Positions 25,227 to 34,206 of a stretch of 64,000 nucleotides of DNA are shown here, piece by piece (within the stretch, counting starts at the first letter, position 1; every line of letters starts with the position of its first letter). A program made the translations under genes and the position numbers. The notes beneath the pieces are model-generated. The model was given only the letters and a program-made list of their open reading frames with translations. It had not been told where the DNA came from and searched no databases. The DNA comes from JBKPNJ01 sp963695705 (GTDB taxonomy: Bacteria; Actinomycetota; Actinomycetes; Propionibacteriales; Nocardioidaceae): the NCBI GenBank assembly GCA_963695705.1, contig CAVOHB010000014.1, positions 45,336-109,335 of the forward strand, read 5' to 3'.

Positions 25227-27188
25227 GTGGCACAGCATCCCCTCGAGCCCCTGGAGGCGGCGGAGTTCCGGCGGACCGCGGCTGCTGTCCGACGCGACCG
25301 CGGGCTCACGGAGTCTTGGCGCTTCGCCTCCATCGAGCTCAGGGAGCCGCCCAAGGCCGACGTCAAGGCCTGGCGCCCCGGCGAGGCCGTAGCGCGCGTC
25401 GCGACGGCGGTCCTCTGGAACCGTACCGACAACACGGCCTGGGAGGCCGTCGTCGATCTGAGCGTTGACGAGGTCCTCTCGTTCGAACATGTGCCGGGCG
25501 TGACTCCCCACTTCACCGTCGACGAGTACCACGAGGTCGACGAGGCGATGCGGGCGCATCCGGACGTGGTGCGGGTGCTGGCCGACCGGGGTATCACCGA
25601 CATGTCCCTCGTGCTGGTCGAGGTGTGGACCTACGGCGCGGCACTGATGCCGGCCCGGTACCGGGACCGCCGGCTGGGCTGGTGCGACATCTGGTACCGC
25701 GAGGTCCCGGAAGGCAACCCGTACGCGCATCCGGTCTCGGGGCTGAAGCTCGTCGTCGACATGAACACCCTGGAGCTGCTCGAGGTCGAGGACGACCACG
25801 ACCACGGTCAGCCGCAGGTCGACGGTGAGTACGTCCCGGGGCCGTGGACAGGCAGCCACCGGACCGACCTCAAGCCGCTCCACATCACGCAGCCCGAAGG
25901 CGTCTCGTTCACGCTCGAGGGGACCGAGCTCAGCTGGCAGAACTGGCGGATGAGATTGGGGTTCAACTACCGGGAGGGCCTGGTCATCCACCAGGTCACG
26001 TTCGACGACCACGGCACGACCCGCGAGATCGCCTACCGGATGTCGTTCGCAGAGATGGTCGTCCCCTACCGCGACACCTCCTTCGACCACTACCGCAGGA
26101 CCGCCTTCGACATCGGGGAATGGGGCCTCGGCTTCATGACGACCTCTCTGGAGCTGGGGTGTGACTGCCTGGGCGAGATCGTGTACGTGGACGCTGTGCT
26201 GCACGACACCCGCGGCGAGCCTTACGCGGTCAGGAACGCGATCTGCCTGCACGAGGAGGACAACGCCGTGCTGTGGAAGCACGTCGACCACAGAACCGGC
26301 GCCGAGGTCCGCCGGATGCGCCGGATGGTGGTCTCCTGCCACGTGACAGTCGCCAACTACGAGTACCTGGTCTACTGGCGCTTCTACCAGGACGGCAACA
26401 TCGAGTGCGAGGTGCGGGCGACCGGACTGATGGTCACGACGCCGTACGCGGAAGGCTCGGCACCCCCAGGCACGGGGACGGTCGTCGACCAGCGCACCTA
26501 CGCGCCCTTCCATCAGCATTTCCTCGTGGCGCGACTGGACCTCGACGTCGACGGCGACACCAACACCGTCATGGAGGTCGACTCGCACGCAGTCCCGATC
26601 TCGCCTGAGAATCCGTACGGGCTCGCGGTCGTGACCGAGGCGACACCGGTCCGGTCGGAGTCTGAGTCCGCCCGTGACTTCAGCTGGGAGCGGCAACGCA
26701 CCTGGAAGGTGGTCAACCCGCGAAAGACCAACAGGCTGGGCACCAACGTGGCGTACAAGCTGGTGCCGGGCGCGGCGATCCCACCGATGATGGAGCCGGC
26801 GGCGCCTCAGTACCTGCGGGCCCCGGTCATCGGTCATTCGCTGTGGGTGACCCGCCAGCATGACGACGAGCGTTGGCCGTGCGGCGCCTATCCCACCCAG
26901 TCCCGCGTGGACACGGGGATGACGGAATGGATCGCCGACGACGAGCCGCTGGAGGACACCGACGTCGTGCTCTGGTACGTGTTCGGTATCCATCACATCA
27001 CCCGGGTCGAGGACTGGCCGGTCATGCCCGCGGACACGGTGTCCTTCTGGCTCAAGCCGTTCGGCTTCTTCGACCAGAACCCGTCGATCGACGTCCCGCC
27101 GGGGATGACGGCGCAGGGCGCGCACTGCCACACCGGCGCCGGTCCTCAGGAGCAGGGGGAACACGGAGACCATTCGCACGAGCGCTGA
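25227..27188 (+). CDS. Copper-containing primary amine oxidase
   Basis: A 653-residue enzyme starting at GTG 25227 behind GGGAGG. The topaquinone precursor is Tyr378 in VANYEYLVYW. The catalytic base is Asp295 in AFDIGEWGLG. Copper ligands are His429 and His431 (HQHFL) and probably His590 (GIHHITR). Size and sequence match cytosolic actinobacterial oxidases of the Arthrobacter phenylethylamine/histamine type. It converts a primary amine to aldehyde, ammonia and peroxide. A His/Glu/Gly-rich C-terminal tail (GEHGDHSHER) may aid copper binding. The aldehyde dehydrogenase one would expect is not in this window. Confidence 0.93.
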   Translation: MAQHPLEPLEAAEFRRTAAAVRRDRGLTESWRFASIELREPPKADVKAWRPGEAVARVATAVLWNRTDNTAWEAVVDLSVDEVLSFEHVPGVTPHFTVDEYHEVDEAMRAHPDVVRVLADRGITDMSLVLVEVWTYGAALMPARYRDRRLGWCDIWYREVPEGNPYAHPVSGLKLVVDMNTLELLEVEDDHDHGQPQVDGEYVPGPWTGSHRTDLKPLHITQPEGVSFTLEGTELSWQNWRMRLGFNYREGLVIHQVTFDDHGTTREIAYRMSFAEMVVPYRDTSFDHYRRTAFDIGEWGLGFMTTSLELGCDCLGEIVYVDAVLHDTRGEPYAVRNAICLHEEDNAVLWKHVDHRTGAEVRRMRRMVVSCHVTVANYEYLVYWRFYQDGNIECEVRATGLMVTTPYAEGSAPPGTGTVVDQRTYAPFHQHFLVARLDLDVDGDTNTVMEVDSHAVPISPENPYGLAVVTEATPVRSESESARDFSWERQRTWKVVNPRKTNRLGTNVAYKLVPGAAIPPMMEPAAPQYLRAPVIGHSLWVTRQHDDERWPCGAYPTQSRVDTGMTEWIADDEPLEDTDVVLWYVFGIHHITRVEDWPVMPADTVSFWLKPFGFFDQNPSIDVPPGMTAQGAHCHTGAGPQEQGEHGDHSHER

Positions 27189-27225
27189 CTCGCGTGTGGC
27201 AGTGCGCCCGGGCCGGGCCGGTCAC

Positions 27226-28698
27226 CTACTTGACGTAGCCGATGGGCACGACCGCGGGTGGCACGGCCAACGGCTCCGATGTGTACTGGGCGCGGATCCC
27301 GTTGATGTACTGCCGGCTCCGCTCGGTCAGCCCCGCTGCGGTCTGCATCCTGCCCTTGGTCACCAGGATGCCGAGATCTGCTCCCTTGAACCGGTAGTCC
27401 CCGGGCGCATAGACACGCAGGAAGAACGCCTCGTCCTCGTTGGTCACCTGGTGCCAGTCGTTGCTGACGCGTACGAAGCTGAGTGTCCCGTCCTCGGAGA
27501 GGTGCCAGATGCCGGTCGGCGGGGCCGCCAGGATGCGCTCGACCGAGTCGACCGGCTCCTTCATGATCAACTGGGCCCAGACGTCCATGGCGGCCAGCTC
27601 GCGCCAGCGCTCGTTGATCTCCTCGACGTCGACGGTGTAGTCGACGTCCATGAACTCCAGCAGGTGGAACAGGAAGAGCGGCACGTCCGCATAGGCACCG
27701 GCGGTCACGTTGGTCATCGACGAGGCACCGGAGATTCGGGGGTTCAGCTCCCCGAGGTAGACCTCGTCGGTGTCGACGTCCACCAGTACGTCGATCTCGA
27801 GGAAGCCCTTGTAGCCCTCCTTGGCCAACCTGTCGCCGAGCCGGCGGACGTGACCGATCGCGATCTCGCGTTGTGAGTCCGTGAGGGCCTCGGGGAACAG
27901 GTCGTTCCCGCACCATCCCCCCTGGTAGGGCGTCAGCTCCGGATAGCCGGTCAGGTCGGTCATGAACGGCCCGACGATCGTCCCGTGCCGCGTGATGCAT
28001 GCCTCGACGGCGGCCGCCTTGTTGTTGATCCGCTTCATCACCTTCAGGTCCTGGCCGACGATGCCGTCGGCGTACTTCTCCCAGTCCTCACTGGACTGGA
28101 TGAAGAACGTCGTCTTGCCCGAGTCGCCGTACGGCGTCTGGACCACGAGGTCGTCGCCGAGACCCTTCCCGGCGGAGAGCTCACGGAGTGCGTCGTAGCT
28201 GTCCGCCCTGCCCAGCACGTTCGGCACCGAGGGGGCACCTGCCTCGTTGCCGAGCCGGGTGGTGACGATCTTGGAGTCGAGGTGTCGACGCACCGAGTCC
28301 GCAGGCAGGATCAGTGTGTAGCCCTGCTCGCGGCAGATTTCCTCGGTCTCCTCGTCCAGGAACACCATCGCGATCATCGGCGAGCCGCCCCGACTGCGAA
28401 GGTGACGCTGCACCTCGGGGTCCCGCAACAGGTAGTTGTTGATCTCCTCACTGGACTCGAACTCGACGAAAGGACGGTTCGCGGGCGCGAACACGCGAGG
28501 GTGCTGTCCGTCCCATGAGTCGTAGTAGACGACGTACTGGAAGTTGCGCACCCACCGGTCGATGCCCAGCAGGTTGAACGCGGTCGGCCCGATGAAGTAG
28601 ATCGGCTGCTCGTTGGTCCGAAAGAACGTGCGGATCTCGGAGATCCCTCTGAGCTCGCGACGTCGGCCGCCCGGCCCGCTGGTGGACGACTTGCTCAC
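27226..28698 (-). CDS. ATP-grasp enzyme (biotin-carboxylase-like)
   Basis: This 490-residue protein starts at GTG 28698, with GGGAGGGG four bases upstream. The ATP-grasp core is visible as DLVVQTPYGDSGKTTFFI (flexible Gly loop), later GFLEIDVLVD and the metal motif YLGELNPRISGASSMTN. The N-terminus (NEQPIYFIGPTAFNLLGIDR) is a pre-ATP-grasp-like fold. ATP-grasp proteins join a carboxylate to an amine or other nucleophile. Biotin carrier genes are absent, so carboxylation is unlikely and amide ligation is plausible. It is convergent with the amine oxidase and shares its direction with the MarR-GNAT gene. Confidence 0.78.
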   Translation of the reverse strand: MSKSSTSGPGGRRRELRGISEIRTFFRTNEQPIYFIGPTAFNLLGIDRWVRNFQYVVYYDSWDGQHPRVFAPANRPFVEFESSEEINNYLLRDPEVQRHLRSRGGSPMIAMVFLDEETEEICREQGYTLILPADSVRRHLDSKIVTTRLGNEAGAPSVPNVLGRADSYDALRELSAGKGLGDDLVVQTPYGDSGKTTFFIQSSEDWEKYADGIVGQDLKVMKRINNKAAAVEACITRHGTIVGPFMTDLTGYPELTPYQGGWCGNDLFPEALTDSQREIAIGHVRRLGDRLAKEGYKGFLEIDVLVDVDTDEVYLGELNPRISGASSMTNVTAGAYADVPLFLFHLLEFMDVDYTVDVEEINERWRELAAMDVWAQLIMKEPVDSVERILAAPPTGIWHLSEDGTLSFVRVSNDWHQVTNEDEAFFLRVYAPGDYRFKGADLGILVTKGRMQTAAGLTERSRQYINGIRAQYTSEPLAVPPAVVPIGYVK

Positions 28699-28764
28699 GA
28701 GGCCCCTCCCAGTGGTTCGGGTCGGCGCACATCTCGTCCGCACGTCTCTTGTGCGGCCGGTGCC

Positions 28765-29715
28765 TCAGGCTATGGCCGCTCGCAGGTCGGCGTCGATAGT
28801 CATCCCGGACGAACCATGGCGCGGCGGGACAGAGGGATGGTCGGCGCCCAGGTGTTTCTCAAACCAGTGGTGGGCGTAGGGCTCGTCGTTGAAAGGCTCC
28901 ACCTCTACATATCCGGCGGAGCGGTACAGGCCGATCGCCTCGGTCAACGACCGGTTCGTCTCCAGGCGGACAGTGCGGACGCCGCGCATCGCCGCGTAGG
29001 TCTCGAGCTCGGTCAGGAGCCGGCGACCCACGCCGAGGCCACGGGCGGAGGGTGCCACCCACATGCGCTTGATCTCGGCGGGCTCGTCTGCGTGGAACTT
29101 GAGCGCCCCGCACCCGATGGGTGAGGACCGAAGCGTCGCGACCAGGAGTACGCCCGCAGTGGGGCGCAGGTCAGCGGCCTCAGCGGGAATGCTGAGGGCC
29201 GGGTCGAACCCGGCCTCGAAACGTCGGTTGAGATCGGAGAAGTACTCGTGCAGGCAGTACGCGGCGTCGGCATGGGTCGGATCGATCGGCAGGACGCTGA
29301 CCATCGCCGCGGTGAGAAGGCGCTCGACCTCGGCCATCGCCTCGACCAGGCGGACGCGCTGCCTCTCCCCCAGATGCTCCAGAAGTGAGGCCGCCACAGC
29401 GTCGCTTCGCCGGTCCAGGATCGTCCGCTCCGCAAGCCCGGCGGGAGTCAGGCGTGCGATCCGCACCCGCCTGTCGGACTCCTTCGGGCCGACGGTGACC
29501 AGACCGGCGGCTTCGAGCGATCGCAGCAGCCGGCTCACGTATCCGGAATCGAGTTCGAGATCGGCCCGCAGCGAGCGCACGTCCCGGCCGTCGACGCCGA
29601 TCTCCCACAGCAGGCGGGCTTCGCCGAGCGAGCGGTCACGGGCGAGGAACCGGTCGCTGAGTGCCCCGACTCGCTGCGTCACGGTGCGGTTGAACCGGCG
29701 AACCTGCGAGATCAT
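28765..29715 (-). CDS. MarR-GNAT fusion regulator/acetyltransferase
   Basis: The start is set at ATG 29715 (MISQVRRFNRTVTQRVGAL), because AGGAG lies 11 bases upstream; a GTG at 29727 abuts that site. Residues 1-145 form a MarR winged helix (LGEARLLWEIG, LDSGYVSRLLRSLEAAGLV, DRRVRIARLTPAG). Residues about 155-316 form a GNAT acetyltransferase with PSARGLGVGRRLLTELE (acetyl-CoA loop) and LYRSAGYVEVEPF. Such fusions often both regulate and acetylate a small molecule. A perfect palindrome just upstream suggests autoregulation. It is the only classical regulator within the 20-36 kb amine region. Confidence 0.88.
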   Translation of the reverse strand: MISQVRRFNRTVTQRVGALSDRFLARDRSLGEARLLWEIGVDGRDVRSLRADLELDSGYVSRLLRSLEAAGLVTVGPKESDRRVRIARLTPAGLAERTILDRRSDAVAASLLEHLGERQRVRLVEAMAEVERLLTAAMVSVLPIDPTHADAAYCLHEYFSDLNRRFEAGFDPALSIPAEAADLRPTAGVLLVATLRSSPIGCGALKFHADEPAEIKRMWVAPSARGLGVGRRLLTELETYAAMRGVRTVRLETNRSLTEAIGLYRSAGYVEVEPFNDEPYAHHWFEKHLGADHPSVPPRHGSSGMTIDADLRAAIA

Positions 29716-29730
29716 CGTCCGGTCCACTCC

Positions 29731-29746
29731 TCTGACTATAGTCAGA
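29731..29746. promoter_or_regulatory. Perfect 16-bp palindrome at the MarR-GNAT start
   Basis: TCTGACTATAGTCAGA is a perfect palindrome directly before the MarR-GNAT gene. Its centre contains a -10-like TATAGT on the minus strand. Location and symmetry fit a MarR-dimer operator that represses its own promoter. Confidence 0.65.
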
Positions 29747-29792
29747 GAAAATGCGTGGGGTCAATGGTGGCCCCAGACATCCGCCACCCCGT

Positions 29793-30135
29793 CATCCGAC
29801 ACTTATTTCACGCCATCCGACACTTATCGCACGCGATCCGACGGCGCACCGCGGATTGCGCAGTTGTTGGTCACGGTTGAGCCGCGTGCCGGTGACCAGG
29901 TACTGCGCACAACGGTCTGTGCGGTCCCTGGGCGCACCCCACGGACGGTGCCGCAGCGGCAAGAATTTTGCGGTTGTTGCGGGTAGCCCGGGAACCCTCA
30001 ACAACTTGCACACTTCTTGCCTCGGCCGACACGGTGGGCCCTGGGTGCGTCATCCTGACCGCACCGAACTTTGCGCGGTACGTGGTCACCTGCCCGCTGC
30101 GCATTGTGACCAACAACTGCGCAATTCCGGGCAAT
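29793..30135. repeat. Dispersed palindromic element, copy B (head-to-head double copy)
   Basis: Three 21-bp arm units (CATCCGACACTT..., at 29793, 29814 and 29835) are followed by a half-core in plus orientation containing GCAGTTGTTGGTCACGGTTG (about 29860), and then a half-core in minus orientation ending in GTGACCAACAACTGCGCAAT (30106-30125). The two halves are inverted copies of about 140 bp meeting near 29995, so the region could form a long hairpin. It lies between the divergent MarR-GNAT and glycosyltransferase genes. It is related to copies A and C. Confidence 0.7.
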
Positions 30136-30413
30136 AGGTTGTGCTGGTGACCCATAGCTGCGCCACTGCCGACCAACTGCGGCGGACGGCGCTCGTCCAC
30201 GGCGCGGCCCCCCGAAGCCCCTGCTGCCTCTTGTAGGGGCCCGCCACGCGCTGCAGGACCGTGGTCGAGGCGCTGGCATCGCTCGCCCGCGGCCGGTGCT
30301 GACCGCCCAGCCGGTTTCGAGGTCGAGAGCCGCGTCGAGACCAACGGACCGGGCGCGTGCGGCAGTGGCATACGTTGACCTCGCAACCCGACACGCCAAT
30401 CACAGGAGAGCCG
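30136..30413. other. Intergenic remainder before the glycosyltransferase
   Basis: No gene is supported here. Plus-strand TTGACC at about 30376 could be a -35 box, but no good -10 follows at the right distance. The stretch has no similarity to the repeat family that I could see. Confidence 0.3.
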
Positions 30414-31716
30414 ATGCCGGACGTCCCTCTGACCGTGCTCTTCATGCCCGAGTCGGCGTACGGGCCGACCAACAACTGCATCGGCATCGGCACCGTACTG
30501 CGGCGCCGGGGGCACCGGGTGGTCTTCGCGGCCGAGTCGTCGTGGCGGGGCAGACTCGCGGCACAGGGGTTCGAGGAGCGGATGGTCGACCTCGCGCCGC
30601 CCACCGACGACGCGGACAGCCAGGACGCCGGGCAGTTCTGGAAGGACTTCATCCGCGACACCGCGCCGGCCTTCCGGAAGCCGACCATCGAGCAGCTCGA
30701 TGCGTTCGTACAGCCGACCTTCCAGGCGCTGATCGACGGCGCGATGTACTGCGAGACGCAACTGCGCGACACGGTGGCCGAGGTGCGCCCCGATGTCGTT
30801 GTCGAGGACAACGTCGTCTCGTTTCCCGCGCTGATGACATCCGGAGCCCCGTTCGTCCGGATCGTCTCCTGCAACCCGCTCGAGATCAGGGGCGCGCTGA
30901 TCCCACCCCCGTACTCCGGTCTGCCGGCTGCCGCGAGCGACACCTGGGATGCGTTCCGCGCCCAGTTCGACCGCACGCACCGGCCGACCTGGGAGGCTTT
31001 CAACACCTGGGTTCAGCAGCAGGGCGCCCCCGCTCTGCCCGAGCTGGAGTTCATGCACACCTCGCCCGATCTCAACCTGTACGTCTACCCCGAGGCGATC
31101 GACTACCTCGACGCCCGTCCGCTCGACTCCACCTGGCACCGGCTGGACTCCAGCGTCCGCGACCTCGACGACGGCACGTTCGATGTGCCAGGCGGTGACG
31201 TGCACCCGGGGTCGGCTCTGGTCTACCTGTCGCTGGGCTCGCTGGGCAGCGCCGACGTCGGCCTGATGCGCCGGCTGATCGGGATGCTCGCCAGCACGCC
31301 GCACCGGTTCATCGTCTCCATGGGACCGTGCCACGACGAGCTCGAGCTGGCAGACAACATGGTCGGGGCTGAGTTCCTGCCGCAGACCAGGATCCTGCCG
31401 CTGGTCGACCTCGTGATCACCCACGGCGGCAACAACACGACCACGGAGGCCCTGCACTTCGGCAAGCCGATGGTGGTGCTGCCGCTGTTCTGGGACCAGT
31501 ACGACAACGCCCAGCGGCTGGACGAGACCGGTCTCGGCGCCCGCCTTGACACGTACACGTGCTCGACAGGAGCAGCTGCACTCGGCGATCGACGGGCTCG
31601 TCCAGGACGAGGCTCTGCGCGCCCGGCTGGCGCAGCTGTCGAGCCGGATCCGTTCCCGCGACGGCGTCACTCGGGCCGCAGATCTGATCGAGAAGCTCGG
31701 GCTGTGCAGGCGCTGA
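30414..31716 (+). CDS. GT-B macrolide-type (MGT) glycosyltransferase (frameshift near the end as sequenced)
   Basis: ATG 30414 follows CAGGAGAG. The N-terminal acceptor domain opens with LTVLFMPESAYGPTNNCIGI. The C-terminal nucleotide-sugar domain has LVYLSLGSLGS and the GT1 signature VITHGGNNTTTEALHFGKPM, then LPLFWDQYDNAQRL. After RLDTYTCS (about residue 384) the frame is lost; the +1 frame continues with EQLHSAIDGLVQDEALRARL and ends at 31716. Removing one base near 31546-31567 gives 433 residues. It transfers a sugar from a nucleotide to a small hydrophobic acceptor. Placed beside the polyamine importer, its role there is unclear. Confidence 0.82.
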
Positions 31717-31820
31717 GTCAAGCCGCCACGGGCCCTGATCCGCACCCACGCCTCGCTGCGGAACCTCGATGACCAGGCGAGTCTGGCGGATCGCATTGCG
31801 AATTCCATGGTGTCTCATAG

Positions 31821-32984
31821 ATGATCAGCGGCGGAGGCAGTGACGTGAGTTCCGATGAGCCGGACCCGGTTTACGACGTCGAGTTCCGGGCGGTCACCAA
31901 GCGCTTCGGCGACCTGACCGCGGTCGACGGCGTCTCTTTCCGGGTTCGCAAGGGCGAGTTCCTCTCTCTGCTCGGTCCGTCCGGTTGCGGCAAGACGACG
32001 TCGCTGCGGATGATCGCCGGCTTCGAGCAGCCCGACGAGGGCGAGATCCTCATCGGCGGAGTCGACGCCGTCGGAACGCCCCCGTACCGACGCGACGTCA
32101 ACACCGTGTTCCAGCAGTACGCACTGTTTCCCCACATGACGATCCTCGACAACGTCGCGTACGGGCTGAAGCAACGAGGCGTGAGCAAGCAGGAGCGCTA
32201 CACCCAGGCCCGCGAGGCGCTCGAGCTCGTGCAGCTGACCGGCCGCGACAAACACCGTCCGTCGATGCTCTCCGGCGGCCAGCAACAGCGGGTGGCGCTC
32301 GCGCGGGCACTCGTCAACCACCCGCGCGTACTGCTCCTGGACGAGCCACTCGGTGCCCTCGACCTCAAGCTGCGAAAGGAGATGCAGATCGAGCTGACCA
32401 GGATCCAGCAACAGGTCGGGGTCACCTTCATCTACGTGACCCACGACCAGGGTGAGGCGCTGTCGATGTCTGACCGCATCGCGGTCATGTCGCACGGCGT
32501 GATCCAGCAGCTCGATGCGCCCAACGAGATCTACGACCGGCCGTTGACCCCGTTTGTGGCGGATTTCATCGGCGAGATGAACTTCCTGCAGGGCGAGGTG
32601 ACCGAAATCTCGGACGGCGGGTTCGCACTCGACACGGGCGCAGGAGTCGTCGTGCGCGGTGACGGCGCCGCACGGATGGGTCAGTCCGCCCGAGTCGGCA
32701 TTCGGCCGGCCCGGCTGCGCATCGCCGCATCGCAACCCGACGACAAGGTCAACACTGCCGACGGTGTGGTGGTCACCAAGATGTACCTGGGGGACGAAGT
32801 CCAGGTCGTCGCCGAGCTTGACGGCGGCACCCGCATGCTCATCCGCGAGCAGCGGGCCGGTACGGACGCCTCACATGATGCGATCCGCCCGGGCGACCCG
32901 ATCACGATCCGGTGGGACCATTCAGCCCCGGTCCTGCTGGTTGACGCCCCAGCCGACACTACCGACAAGGGAACCCATGTCTGA
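31821..32984 (+). CDS. potA: Polyamine-type ABC importer, ATP-binding protein
   Basis: A 387-residue ATPase with Walker A GPSGCGKTT (about 52-60), Q-loop VFQQYALFPHM, signature LSGGQQQRVALARAL and Walker B LLLDEPLGALDLKLR. A C-terminal TOBE domain (about 290-380) follows. GAMNFLQG-type sequence (FIGEMNFLQGEV) is characteristic of the spermidine/putrescine group. It overlaps the binding-protein gene by 8 bp and heads a potADBC-like operon. Polyamine specificity is inferred from family resemblance and from the amine-metabolising neighbours. Confidence 0.9.
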   Translation: MISGGGSDVSSDEPDPVYDVEFRAVTKRFGDLTAVDGVSFRVRKGEFLSLLGPSGCGKTTSLRMIAGFEQPDEGEILIGGVDAVGTPPYRRDVNTVFQQYALFPHMTILDNVAYGLKQRGVSKQERYTQAREALELVQLTGRDKHRPSMLSGGQQQRVALARALVNHPRVLLLDEPLGALDLKLRKEMQIELTRIQQQVGVTFIYVTHDQGEALSMSDRIAVMSHGVIQQLDAPNEIYDRPLTPFVADFIGEMNFLQGEVTEISDGGFALDTGAGVVVRGDGAARMGQSARVGIRPARLRIAASQPDDKVNTADGVVVTKMYLGDEVQVVAELDGGTRMLIREQRAGTDASHDAIRPGDPITIRWDHSAPVLLVDAPADTTDKGTHV

Positions 32985-34206
32985 CAAGCGCGATCACCTG
33001 AACATCCTCGTCCCGCGGGAGACCAAGCCGAAGCTCGACGAGCTCCACCTGGCGGTCGAGCGCGCGGCAGGTCATCACATGTCTCGACGGGAGGCACTCG
33101 GTCTTGGCGGCCTGGCGTTACTCGCCGCGGCCTGCGGCAGCACGTCGACCTCGAGCGGCGGCACCACCGAGGCGTCGAACGATCCGCTGGCGGGGCAGCC
33201 CCTCGAGGACCATCTGGAGATCTTCAACTGGTCGGAGTACGACGATCCCTCCACGTACAAGAACTTCATGAAGCTGCCGGCGGAGGCGAAGGCCGGACTG
33301 AAGATCCACGAGACGTACTTCTCGTCGAACGACGAGCTGCTGGCCAAGCTCCACGCCGGCGGCACCACGTACGACATCATCGCGCCGAGCCAGAACGCGG
33401 TCGCACAACTCATCGGAGAGAGCAAGCTGCTGGCGATGGACCCCACTCTGCTCCCCAACCTGAAGTATCTCGACCCCAAGTTCCGCAAACCGTCCTACGA
33501 CCCGACCGGTCAGTACCACGTGATCAAGGACTTCGGCATCACGATGATCTTCTACAACAACCAGGTGGTGACCGAGCGGCCGACGACAATGCTCGAGTTC
33601 TACAACCTGCTGCCGAAGTACGTCGACAAGGGGAGGACCAACGTGCTCGACGGTGCCGAGGAGGTCGTGCCGCTGGCACTCATGGCACTGGGTCTGGACG
33701 CCAATACCGACAGTGATGCGGATTTCTCCAAGGTGAGTGACTTCCTGCTGTCGATCCGCAAAGGCGTGACCACGATCTCGTCGTCCTCCCTGATCGACGA
33801 CGGGATCGCCGGGAAGATCATCCTCAGCCAGGCCTGGAACGGTGACGTGCGCCGCATCGTGCAGGGCCGCAAGGCGCAGGGCGACATCACGGCAGTGCTA
33901 CTGCACGAAGCTTCAGAGATCTGGTCCGACAACTGGTGCATCCCCTCGACCGCCCCCGACCCGGTCGCCGCGCACGCCTGGATCAACTGGCTGCTCCACC
34001 CCGCCACCGCAGTCACCGAGATGGAGTACCACAACTACCCGATCCCGATCCCCGACGCGCTTTCGGAGCTGCCGGCCTCCCTCCGCGACGACCCAATCTT
34101 CAACGTCCCCACGACCTACACCGACAACTATCAATACGTCCTCAACGTCAGCCCGCAGGTCGTGCAGGCGCGGACGCAGATCTACACGCAGTTCCGCGCC
34201 AGCTGA
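32977..34206 (+). CDS. potD: Polyamine-type ABC importer, substrate-binding lipoprotein
   Basis: A 409-residue binding protein. The signal region is unusual: 34 charged residues precede MSRREALGLGGLALLAAAC, a Tat-like twin-Arg signal with lipobox LAAAC, so ATG 33079 may be the true or a second start. ATG 32977 overlaps potA by 8 bp, as is usual in coupled operons. The mature part shows LEIFNWSEYDD, YDIIAPSQNAVAQLI, DFGITMIFYN and SEIWSDNWCIPSTA, matching PotD/PotF-type proteins. It captures the substrate outside the membrane for PotB/PotC. The next gene starts within its stop codon. Confidence 0.88.
   Translation: MSDKRDHLNILVPRETKPKLDELHLAVERAAGHHMSRREALGLGGLALLAAACGSTSTSSGGTTEASNDPLAGQPLEDHLEIFNWSEYDDPSTYKNFMKLPAEAKAGLKIHETYFSSNDELLAKLHAGGTTYDIIAPSQNAVAQLIGESKLLAMDPTLLPNLKYLDPKFRKPSYDPTGQYHVIKDFGITMIFYNNQVVTERPTTMLEFYNLLPKYVDKGRTNVLDGAEEVVPLALMALGLDANTDSDADFSKVSDFLLSIRKGVTTISSSSLIDDGIAGKIILSQAWNGDVRRIVQGRKAQGDITAVLLHEASEIWSDNWCIPSTAPDPVAAHAWINWLLHPATAVTEMEYHNYPIPIPDALSELPASLRDDPIFNVPTTYTDNYQYVLNVSPQVVQARTQIYTQFRAS

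Noticed and set aside
25179..27179. A 666-codon minus-strand open frame opposite the copper amine oxidase
   Set aside because: The amine oxidase has every catalytic residue; the antisense frame has no recognisable motif and only mirrors it.
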